Source: Burkholderia sp. 9120 (GTDB taxonomy: Bacteria > Pseudomonadota > Gammaproteobacteria > Burkholderiales > Burkholderiaceae). Taken from it: a DNA stretch of 64,000 nucleotides. The stretch is taken from contig NZ_JQNA01000002.1 of assembly GCF_000745015.1 (NCBI RefSeq), positions 5,084,001-5,148,000 on the forward strand, read 5' to 3'. Shown one piece after another: positions 1 to 7,176 of this stretch. The position numbers and the translations under genes are program-made. The notes under the pieces are model-generated. The model was not told where the DNA came from and ran no database searches. It saw only the letters and a list, made by a program, of their open reading frames with translations. Position 1 is the first letter of the stretch. The number at the start of each line of letters is the position of its first letter.

Positions 1-108
1 GGTCACGTTGACGGTGTTTTTTCCCGTGACCATGAATTCACTCATTCCTTGACCTGCCATTGCACTGGCCGAGAAACTTGCGATTATTACGAAGATGACA
101 GATTTCAT
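1..108 (-). CDS. Small secreted protein, N-terminus only (cut by window edge)
   Basis: Only the first 36 codons are inside the window. They start with ATG and encode a classic signal peptide: a Lys after Met, a hydrophobic stretch VIFVIIASFSASAMA, then a probable cleavage after AMA before GQGMSEF. The frame stays open to the edge. It is the last visible gene of the minus-strand T6SS effector island, so a periplasmic immunity protein for the upstream lipase effector is possible, but nothing in the visible residues identifies a family. No good ribosome binding site is visible. Confidence 0.55.
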   Translation of the reverse strand, partial: MKSVIFVIIASFSASAMAGQGMSEFMVTGKNTVNVT

Positions 109-246
109 ACAGGTTATATCCGTGGCGCGTGAGTTATAAATTTTTCTTTGCGACGGCGATCTTATTACATGTCAATTTATTTGGGGCGTTTGTATGGGTT
201 GTTTATTCACTCCGAAATATCGGGGTGGTGAATGCAATCGGGTTAT

Positions 247-429
247 CTATAGCGCATTGTTAGTTGGGGCTGAACTTACTGCATTTCCGACTCGATCAGG
301 GCAGATAGGCGACCCATGCCTTGAGTTCCCGCGTACGGTTGGCTTGCATTCCTGCGCGTACACGTCGGACATCGACACCAGGGACGTGACGAGCGCGAAA
401 GAGAGGCTGAGGTAGCGGTGTAGACGCAA
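247..429 (-). CDS. Small secreted hypothetical protein (60 aa)
   Basis: Unrecognised. TTG start preceded at good distance by GGAG (TCGGAG-cccca-TTG). The N-terminus looks like a signal peptide (RLHRYLSLSFALVTSLVSMSDVYA, cleavage after VYA before QECKP), leaving a mature peptide of about 35 residues with two Cys. It follows the 149-aa membrane protein gene by about 70 bp on the same strand, in the region where effector islands usually keep immunity genes. Short length and the rare start codon make it uncertain; a chance frame is the alternative. Confidence 0.35.
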   Translation of the reverse strand: MRLHRYLSLSFALVTSLVSMSDVYAQECKPTVRGNSRHGSPICPDRVGNAVSSAPTNNAL

Positions 430-496
430 TGGGGCTCCGATTCATAGCAGATCTCGCCTGGCGATGTTCATCCAGAGCGGACCTGCCTTTCCGACG

Positions 497-946
497 TCAA
501 AAGGTGGAGTTCAAAACCGCTTTTTCGGTCAGGTTTTGCCGCAGGATTTCCAGACACTTATCCTGTTCATGTCGCCGCATCTCCCAGAACGATAGCGACG
601 CTCGACGCGGTTTGGTGCGTGCTTCGTTCGGGCGGTTGTAGTGGATCGTGAGAAGAAAGCGGCCCCGCTTGATCAACACGATGTTCTCGTAAAAAATCTC
701 GATGCGCGCCACCTTGCATCGGTCGTCATAAAAAACTGCGCGAGTGGTGAGGCTCATGCTGACCAACGCGATCAAAGGCGTAAAAAAGGTCATTAGAACC
801 GTGCCAAAGCTCATGAACGGGTTCGATGCTGCGAGGAAGAAGAAACACCCGAGGATGATCAGAATCGTGACGCCGAAGGCCGGCATCGCAAAGCGGCTAC
901 CGCGTATTGTCAGTTGCGGTCCGTTGGGCTGGGATAGGGTATTCAT
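497..946 (-). CDS. Two-helix membrane protein, hypothetical (possible T6SS immunity protein)
   Basis: Unrecognised 149-aa protein. Two hydrophobic segments near residues 22-42 and 48-68 form a transmembrane hairpin. The remaining ~80 residues are a charged cytosolic domain with aromatic/basic patches and a tail rich in Arg, Glu and Lys (SFWEMRRHEQDKCLEILRQNL). No obvious Shine-Dalgarno. It lies 350 bp downstream of the 580-aa low-complexity gene on the same strand. The position after a PAAR-linked gene fits an immunity or accessory role; this is inference from context only. Confidence 0.6.
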   Translation of the reverse strand: MNTLSQPNGPQLTIRGSRFAMPAFGVTILIILGCFFFLAASNPFMSFGTVLMTFFTPLIALVSMSLTTRAVFYDDRCKVARIEIFYENIVLIKRGRFLLTIHYNRPNEARTKPRRASLSFWEMRRHEQDKCLEILRQNLTEKAVLNSTF

Positions 947-1112
947 AGCTGGAATTTAAAGTTGGACTCGTAGTCGGTATCAGGCCGGGTTTTATCTTGC
1001 CCTATTCCGCCTTGGTAAGGCTGCGATAAATTTTTTTGGCAAACGTTATTGGGCTGGGGGAGTATTTTGCACGATGGGTCGGATGTTGGGAGTATGAATA
1101 CGCGAGACTGAT

Positions 1113-1424
1113 TCATCTGGCATCAGATTCGGTAGTTTTATTGTTTATGGCTGTCGAGTTTTGATTGGCGAACAGATACGGACTGTTCAGCGGCAGCGCC
1201 TTCAGTTCGAGTTCGAACCCCGTCCGCACGTCGTTGCCCCGCGTTCGAAGACGCGTGCGCTGCGGACACGCCACGAAGACGTTTAGTCGGGCCTTTCTTA
1301 TGGACGCGTGAACGGCGAAAATGCGCTGGGCCCGCTGTGTGATTGTCCGTTGTGGCTCCCGGCCGGGCTCGGCGCGGACAAGCTCGTTGTAGTCGTCGTA
1401 GTCGTTGTAGTCGTCGTGTTCGGA
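1113..1424 (-). other. Out-of-frame coding-like segment overlapping and following the 580-aa gene
   Basis: In a different minus frame from the 580-aa protein, the sequence is open for about 100 codons and gives a protein-like product. The threonine tract reads as an Asp/Tyr/Asn run (DDYNDYDDYNE), and beyond the TAA of the 580-aa frame it continues with stretches such as GNDVRTGFELELKALPLN and SPYLFANQNS before TGA. Codon third positions there are mostly G or C, as in real genes of this window. No convincing start codon exists in this frame. It may be the original C-terminus after a frameshift, or the tail of a decayed gene. Confidence 0.3.
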
Positions 1425-3040
1425 CTATGCCGGCTCGTCGGCGGAAACGGACTCAGCGACGTTGACGGCTGCGGTCGCGGCGCCGGACTGAAGGCGGAAA
1501 ACAGCGACGAGGAAAACGCGTGCGACGAACCGCCCGGCGAGGGCAGCGACGGGGTCGGCAAACTGAAGCTCGGGGGCGGGAAAGCAAACGTTAAGGTGGG
1601 CGCATTGAGCGCCGGGGCCGACGGCGCACCGAGCGCGGTATCGGCTTGCCGAGCGACCTTGCGTGCGCCTGACTCGGAGGGCGAACTCGCGAACAGCGGC
1701 GATAGCAGGCTCGACGAAGTCGTGCTCTGGTTGCCCGGAGGCGACGTGGGGGGTAGCCGTAGCGGCGACAGCGCACGTGACGACGATGACACAGGCGCCG
1801 AATCCTGTGTCGGACTCCATAAGCCAAAGTGGCTGTACGCAGCGTGATAATCCGGCGACCCCGGCGGCGTGCGCGGGGCGTCGAATACGGCCGGTTCGAT
1901 TTCTGCCAGAATCCTGCTGCCTTCGCGCAAACTATCCCGACGTTTGCGCTTTTTGGTAGCCGGATCGTTCAGTGTCTGAATGACGCCAAAAAGCCTTTGG
2001 CCTTTGGGTGACGAGGAGCGTCCGTATTGCTCGATGGTTCTTCCCGTATTTCTCGCGATCACATCTTCGGCTCGTGCATGGTCGCCCGTGGCTTGCGCGC
2101 CGGGTACTTCAAATGTTCCGTGTTTATCGACGGCGATAGCGTCGAGAGGCGTCAACTCGCCGCGTTGCAAAAGACGCGATTTGGATAACGTCGAGGCAGA
2201 ATCCCGGCCATCGCTGCGCTGCGCTTCGAGGGTGGTCAGCACCTTGTGCGAGTGTGCCCGTCCTATTGCCGGATGTACTGAAACAGCCGCCATGACAGGA
2301 TAGGCCGTCGACCGGCCACCTTTGTCTTTCAGCGAGACGGTGAATTCCGGATAGGTCTTGTCGTGCTCGGTCGGTATGGCGACGTGCGTGTCCTGAATTT
2401 TGAGGCTCTGGCGTTCGGTCCCCTTCGCACTGGAACGGGTCGCCTTGGGCGGCGCCAGTTCCTTATGCAATTCGGGTACGCTCAATGCACTGCCGATGCG
2501 CGACTGGCTTGCTTTGGCGGCCTGCGCAGCCACTGCGGGACCTTCGGTTCGTGCCCGCTCTTTCCAATGTTCCCGGGTGGCCTGTTCATGGAACTTGCTC
2601 AGTTCCTGCGTGGTGCGTCCGAGACCAAGCAAACGACTATTGTCCGGCGTATGCACGCCGCCGCTGGGAAGCGCCAGGCTATGGATTTCCTGGGTCAGTT
2701 CGCGCTTGTACTTATTTTGCGGCTTGTCGGATGGCGGTTTTTTGCTTGTGCTGCGGGGCGCGGGCGGTGTCGGCGGTGTGGCCAGCGTGGCCAGCGTGGC
2801 CGGTGTTACGCTGCTTGAGGAGGCGCCCCCCGGCGAGGACGACGGACCATGCGACGCCGCGTTGCCGCGATTGCCGCCGCCAGGTGGTTGAAACGGCTTA
2901 CCCCCTGCAACTGCGTCCGACTTTCTCTCTTTCATGGCGGCTTCGCGGCTAATGGTGTTGATGAAGTCTAACAGTAGAAAACTGGCGTGACATGCTTCCG
3001 ATACCTGGCGCATTTGACGAACGTAAGCTTGGCATCTCAT
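1298..3040 (-). CDS. Low-complexity Ser/Pro/Thr-rich protein downstream of PAAR; candidate T6SS cargo
   Basis: Unrecognised 580-aa protein; an internal ATG at 2935 (545 aa, starting MKERKSDAVAGG) is an equally plausible start, and neither has a strong ribosome binding site. Residues ~40-110 are Gly/Pro/Ser/Thr-rich, ~110-400 are of normal composition and could fold, and ~400 to the end is a Ser/Pro tail with 12 consecutive threonines. A basic cluster TKKRKRRDS in the middle resembles a monopartite nuclear localisation signal. It begins 46 bp after the PAAR gene on the same strand, the usual place for a PAAR/VgrG-delivered effector. No enzymatic motif could be recognised. An alternative frame downstream looks coding, so the C-terminus may be altered by a frameshift. 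Confidence 0.55.
   Translation of the reverse strand: MRCQAYVRQMRQVSEACHASFLLLDFINTISREAAMKERKSDAVAGGKPFQPPGGGNRGNAASHGPSSSPGGASSSSVTPATLATLATPPTPPAPRSTSKKPPSDKPQNKYKRELTQEIHSLALPSGGVHTPDNSRLLGLGRTTQELSKFHEQATREHWKERARTEGPAVAAQAAKASQSRIGSALSVPELHKELAPPKATRSSAKGTERQSLKIQDTHVAIPTEHDKTYPEFTVSLKDKGGRSTAYPVMAAVSVHPAIGRAHSHKVLTTLEAQRSDGRDSASTLSKSRLLQRGELTPLDAIAVDKHGTFEVPGAQATGDHARAEDVIARNTGRTIEQYGRSSSPKGQRLFGVIQTLNDPATKKRKRRDSLREGSRILAEIEPAVFDAPRTPPGSPDYHAAYSHFGLWSPTQDSAPVSSSSRALSPLRLPPTSPPGNQSTTSSSLLSPLFASSPSESGARKVARQADTALGAPSAPALNAPTLTFAFPPPSFSLPTPSLPSPGGSSHAFSSSLFSAFSPAPRPQPSTSLSPFPPTSRHSPNTTTTTTTTTTTSLSAPSPAGSHNGQSHSGPSAFSPFTRP
1385..1417. repeat. 18-bp imperfect-length tandem repeat encoding the threonine tract
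   Basis: The plus-strand unit CGTTGTAGTCGTCGTAGT is followed directly by 15 more bases of the same unit. In the 580-aa frame it encodes the poly-Thr run with mixed ACG/ACT/ACA codons. Because the unit is a multiple of three, copy-number change would keep the frame. Confidence 0.7.
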
Positions 3041-3086
3041 TTCGAGCTTGCCATCTTCGTCCCCGATCGGCGGTCACATTCGATCG

Positions 3087-3347
3087 TCAACCGCCCGCGC
3101 TTTTCTGACTGGCGATCAGACGTGCGCCACACGCGAGTTTGTCGCCATCGCACGCGGCCGGCTGACCTGCGAAGCGTGCATTGCCGGCCACCTGAGCGAT
3201 GTGAGTCTGGCCGTGGATCTCGCAGATAGCGGGGTCGTTCAGGCGTGCGATCGCTCGGCCGTTGATGCGGGCGGTGGGCGCACCTGATATCACGCGGCCG
3301 CCGTGGCTATGGGTGTCGCCTTCGACGATGTAGTGTTTTTTAGTCAT
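3087..3347 (-). CDS. PAAR-domain protein (T6SS spike tip)
   Basis: 86-aa PAAR protein that would cap the VgrG spike and help load or deliver effectors. The sequence has the PAAR pattern: GDTHSHGGRVISGAPTARI, then an Ala-Arg-Leu-Asn-Asp segment (GRAIARLNDPAICEIHGQT) and repeated His/Cys residues suited to tip metal binding. The ATG is preceded by AAGG. It is a bare PAAR without a fused toxin domain. It lies between the Tla3-like adaptor gene (27-bp gap) and the 580-aa gene, consistent with one minus-strand operon starting at or upstream of vgrG. Confidence 0.9.
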   Translation of the reverse strand: MTKKHYIVEGDTHSHGGRVISGAPTARINGRAIARLNDPAICEIHGQTHIAQVAGNARFAGQPAACDGDKLACGARLIASQKSAGG

Positions 3348-3374
3348 GGGGGCCTTATTTGGAAGCGCCTGGGT

Positions 3375-4997
3375 TTAGAAATCCCAGCTGAATGTTTGCG
3401 GATTTGCCTCGCGCGACGTTTGGTCCGGTGGCGACACCATCACGATGGTCGCGTGGAGCGGATCGCGCAGGTTGATGAGCGCGCTTGTTTTGCCATCGCT
3501 ATATCCCATCATCAGCGCGAGCGTCATTTGCACCCACGTCGAGCTTGTGCCTGTGTCGCCGCCGATGCGGCGCTGCATGTCGAACGCGTCCTTCGGGTCG
3601 TCCAGATCGATGTGCTGCGGGTTGTCGTGCAGTGCCTGGATGAGGAGCGCGAGACTGTTGGTCGACATGCCGGTGTCGTGGAATATTCGGCTGGGCTGGT
3701 CGTTGGGAGCGAGGGTGCCTAGCGCCTGCTGCCAACCTTCACGCAGTTTTTCGATGCGTTCGCCCTTCTTGAGCGGTTCGCCGTGGTTGTTGCTCAGATC
3801 GATACGTACCGGTCGATGCAGGTACGCGAGTACCGGCCAGTTGTCGTATTCCGTCAATTGCCATGTGGTCCATGGTATTGGGACCCAGGGGTTCGGTTTG
3901 AAGCCTTGCGGGATCTTCAACGGTGTGGTCGTCCAGAACTCGGGCAGCTTGCTTTGCCAGTAGTCCCATGGCATCTCTTCTTTGTCGTGTTCCCAGTAGG
4001 CTTTTTGAATACTCCAGAAGTAATTCCACAGCTTGATCACGTCGTACTGTGTTTTGGTGTTGTCGATTGCTTCGGGCGCCTCAACCACGTACGGCCGGAT
4101 CATTCGATCAACGCGGTCCTTGCGCGTGACCAGGAGCGCGACGAAACTGTCTGGCCTCTTAGGAATGAAGTACCCGCTCACATTTGACTGCTCCGCATAG
4201 TTCTCTCCAGGCGTGCGCATATACGCCCGGGTATCGAGGCCGTCCTCGACGAGTACGACAACGGCGGGCAAGTCTGGATGCTCATCGAAGAATTCGAAGA
4301 GGCGACTCATCACATCGTCGCCCTGCTCGGAGTGAATCTCGTCGAGTCGGATGTAAAGCGTATTTCCAATTCCCGCGCCGTTGTCGGCCTGTCCGATATG
4401 TGTTGCCATGCGATCGGCAAGCGGATCAGAAGCATTGCGAGGAGGTCCGGCCGCAATCACAGGAATGGGCCAGTAGTCGACCCATTGCCGAAGTGTGTAA
4501 CCGAACACGTTGTTTTCGCGTTGTAGACCAGCAGACGTGCGATCGTCGTCTGTGTAGGGATATTCATTGGGATCCTGCAACAGGAATGTACCCTTGGGAC
4601 CTGCTTCATCGAGGCGTAGCAGCATCGCCCGCTGTCGGAATCTGTCGACCGTCACACCAAATCGACGTATCTCAAGCGCAAAGCGCAGATCGTGAGCCGC
4701 CACGGCGGCAGGTTTTTCACTGGCAACGGCAGCCTGTATCGTCGCAGAATCGACCCGTTGGAGTGCTTCGCCACTACGAGTCCACACCGCGTATCCGGCA
4801 TATAGGCCTCCTGCCAGCAATAAAGGTGGCAAGATCAGCACCAGCATGCGCTGGATCATCGATGCGTCTCCTAAAGATAAATAATCACCCACCGAAAACA
4901 ACTTCAACATACCGATCCAAATCAACGTGAGAGTTGCCAATATGAACGGAAATAGGGAAAGACAGCCTTGATGAGAGCGAGTTATGGATGTCGTCAT
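3375..4997 (-). CDS. tla3: DUF2875 / Tla3-type T6SS effector adaptor
   Basis: 540-aa protein of the DUF2875 type that in Pseudomonas aeruginosa (Tla3) helps load the Tle3 phospholipase onto VgrG. Two hydrophobic segments near residues 15-35 and 48-70 precede a large soluble region containing DFVxLLVTRKDRVDRMIRP-like and WVQMTLALMMGYSDGKTSAL segments. The family assignment rests on overall resemblance plus the gene order vgrG-tle3-tla3. The ATG sits 6 bp after the stop of the lipase gene, so translation is probably coupled. I am confident of the context, less of the exact family boundaries. Confidence 0.75.
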   Translation of the reverse strand: MTTSITRSHQGCLSLFPFILATLTLIWIGMLKLFSVGDYLSLGDASMIQRMLVLILPPLLLAGGLYAGYAVWTRSGEALQRVDSATIQAAVASEKPAAVAAHDLRFALEIRRFGVTVDRFRQRAMLLRLDEAGPKGTFLLQDPNEYPYTDDDRTSAGLQRENNVFGYTLRQWVDYWPIPVIAAGPPRNASDPLADRMATHIGQADNGAGIGNTLYIRLDEIHSEQGDDVMSRLFEFFDEHPDLPAVVVLVEDGLDTRAYMRTPGENYAEQSNVSGYFIPKRPDSFVALLVTRKDRVDRMIRPYVVEAPEAIDNTKTQYDVIKLWNYFWSIQKAYWEHDKEEMPWDYWQSKLPEFWTTTPLKIPQGFKPNPWVPIPWTTWQLTEYDNWPVLAYLHRPVRIDLSNNHGEPLKKGERIEKLREGWQQALGTLAPNDQPSRIFHDTGMSTNSLALLIQALHDNPQHIDLDDPKDAFDMQRRIGGDTGTSSTWVQMTLALMMGYSDGKTSALINLRDPLHATIVMVSPPDQTSREANPQTFSWDF

Positions 4998-5003
4998 GGC
5001 GCA

Positions 5004-7172
5004 TCAAAACAGGCGAATAGTGTCGGTTGGCCTGAACTGCACTTCCTTTTTGATCTGATCCTTTCGATCTCGGATAGTCTCACTCACCACCGACGGCGGC
5101 GGCGTCTTTGGGACAAGCTTTTCCGACGGAAAATCGCCCCGGTCGTAATACCAGCAGTTCGCTTCCACAAGATCGCGTGTCGTCTGATCGAGTCGGTCAT
5201 AGTACGGACTTAGTTTTTTCAACTTACCCAAGGGAATGCGCCAATCTGCCATCGCTCTTAGCAGTTTTGCCCAGTTAGGATCATCGAGCGCACGCGCCTG
5301 CCCGATCGATACGTCAAACGCCGTTGCACAACGGTGATTGCGCTGACCGCTCATCACCGCTGAGTGATATGAATCACTCACTCTGCAGTCGTTCATCAAC
5401 CGCACCTTCGCCTCGTTCGGCGTTTCTTGCCGGATCACGAGGATTTGCCCGTCTTTCGCCGGTATCGTCATGTGCACCTGCAGCACCTTGCATTGATCGT
5501 CTGACGGCTCTTTTCCCAAGTTCAGCGCGTTCGCAACCTGGGCCGGAGCAGGCAACGCCTTCCCAATCTTGAAGTCCGGCCATGCCATCACTTGTGCAGG
5601 CAACGGCAGTAATGTTGAAACACTCAGCGCAGTCTCCGCCTCCAACTGATCGATCGACTGCACCCCTGCTCTTCTTTCGTGCGGGAGATCCTTGTGAAGC
5701 GGAGCCTCTCCACTACCTGGGAATACGTTGGCTTCAAGATCCGGATCGAACGGCGGCCCTAACTCTTCGCCGTTGATGGTACGCATCGTGTTCTTGTCTA
5801 ATTCGGACAACGTCGCCCATGCCACAACACCAATCACGCCATGAGAGCTTTCGTTGCTCTCGCGCAGATTGAACGACCCAGGTTTCGTACCGACCTGGAC
5901 CATCTTTTCCTGCCGCTTACGCCGCGTGAATATCCGCTGCAGGAAGGCAGACGAGAGGAATTCAACGGTTTCCGGCTTCGCGCCCGCCTGCGTCGAGCGC
6001 ACCTGTATAGTGTCGGGCAGTCCGGTACAGCCAATTCCGTTGACCCCTTTAAGTCCCACGGTCGCATCTTCCGGGCAGAAGTACAGATATACCTTGCCGC
6101 GGTTGTCCCTCTCGGAGAACACGACACATGTGTCCCCCAGCCCCGTCAGACGCATTGATTGACGGGGACCCCACGCTGGCCCCGTAACCCCGTAGTTATC
6201 AGGCCCACCGTTAGTCACTTTTAGTTGTTCGAGCGACGGTTGGTTATGCCTCCCTTTCTCGACCAGGCCCACGATGCTCGCCAGCGTTCTCGCACGAGCC
6301 CAGGCGGTCTGCTGGCCATCGCCACGCTGTGTGACCTTGTCCATCAGCTCTTCGCAAAGCGAGTAAGGCGAATCGATAAGGATGAGAGTGTCGGCGGGCC
6401 GATCGGCCGGTCCCGAACCCTGCATTAGAAACGCCTGTGCCAGTAAAGTGATCAAGGTGCCCTGGCTGTGGGCAATAATGTTGACAGTCTCGTTGACGTC
6501 AATCAGCCGGATCTGGCGCACGAGGGACGCCAGGCGCCGCGCTGCCAGGATATCGTAGTGCCTGTTCGGTGCTTCATACAGCGGGTGCGTGGGGTCGTCT
6601 TTCAACCGATTGAGTCCTTGCGTCTTAAGACCACCCTCGAAGTGCGTATCGAACATATCCGGGATATTTCCGGTTGCATTCGCGAACATGCCGCCACCCT
6701 TCGCGCGGTGTCTGTCCAAGCGATTACCGAACCTGTCGACATACTGGCCATTCACCATCTGTTGAGCCTCGTTTTTCGGCAAATCATCTTTACTGGCACG
6801 GAATCCCCAATAAAACGGAATCACCGGACTCCTCGTCCCCGGCGGTTCCTGCCGACGATAGATCACATCGTCGAGGTTCTTCATCAGATCGGCGACGCTC
6901 ACTTTGCTCGGGTCATTCGCCATCCGCCCATGCGTGTACTCGCCGCCCTTCAAGTCCGAGCGACCGAGCCGATCGTTCAGGCCTTCGCACAAACCACTTT
7001 CTACCGCGCCAAAGTCGGTACCCAGGTCGTTCACGCCATGAATAAGAATCGTCGTGCACGGATAGCGGTTTTCCACGTCGACGTTCGCGTGTGCATTGGC
7101 CGGCCGGTTCGGGTACAGCAGCGCTTTGCGCTCACCCACTACGCGATCGGATCCGATTTTTGACGTACTCAT
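5004..7172 (-). CDS. tle3: Tle3-type T6SS lipase effector (alpha/beta hydrolase)
   Basis: 722-aa antibacterial phospholipase-like effector, expected to hydrolyse membrane phospholipids in the periplasm of a target cell. An early beta-strand/oxyanion segment TTILIHGVNDLGTDFG lies at residues ~40-55. The nucleophile elbow NIIAHSQGTLI lies at ~231-241, with the predicted catalytic Ser236 in A-H-S-Q-G; the first position is Ala rather than Gly. The long C-terminal half fits the Tle3/DUF3274-type length. The ATG follows the vgrG stop by 4 bp with an AAGGG site, so it is coupled to vgrG. No lipoprotein immunity gene (Tli3 position) sits directly beside it. Confidence 0.85.
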   Translation of the reverse strand: MSTSKIGSDRVVGERKALLYPNRPANAHANVDVENRYPCTTILIHGVNDLGTDFGAVESGLCEGLNDRLGRSDLKGGEYTHGRMANDPSKVSVADLMKNLDDVIYRRQEPPGTRSPVIPFYWGFRASKDDLPKNEAQQMVNGQYVDRFGNRLDRHRAKGGGMFANATGNIPDMFDTHFEGGLKTQGLNRLKDDPTHPLYEAPNRHYDILAARRLASLVRQIRLIDVNETVNIIAHSQGTLITLLAQAFLMQGSGPADRPADTLILIDSPYSLCEELMDKVTQRGDGQQTAWARARTLASIVGLVEKGRHNQPSLEQLKVTNGGPDNYGVTGPAWGPRQSMRLTGLGDTCVVFSERDNRGKVYLYFCPEDATVGLKGVNGIGCTGLPDTIQVRSTQAGAKPETVEFLSSAFLQRIFTRRKRQEKMVQVGTKPGSFNLRESNESSHGVIGVVAWATLSELDKNTMRTINGEELGPPFDPDLEANVFPGSGEAPLHKDLPHERRAGVQSIDQLEAETALSVSTLLPLPAQVMAWPDFKIGKALPAPAQVANALNLGKEPSDDQCKVLQVHMTIPAKDGQILVIRQETPNEAKVRLMNDCRVSDSYHSAVMSGQRNHRCATAFDVSIGQARALDDPNWAKLLRAMADWRIPLGKLKKLSPYYDRLDQTTRDLVEANCWYYDRGDFPSEKLVPKTPPPSVVSETIRDRKDQIKKEVQFRPTDTIRLF

Positions 7173-7176
7173 TGAA

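Noticed and set aside
1385-1417. Threonine tract as a slippage-prone microsatellite for phase variation
   Set aside because: Codons are mixed and the unit is 18 bp, a multiple of three, so copy change would not switch the frame.
1308-1847. Plus-strand frame with a long valine run opposite the threonine tract
   Set aside because: Reverse complement of the repetitive Thr codons; no start signal and low-complexity only.
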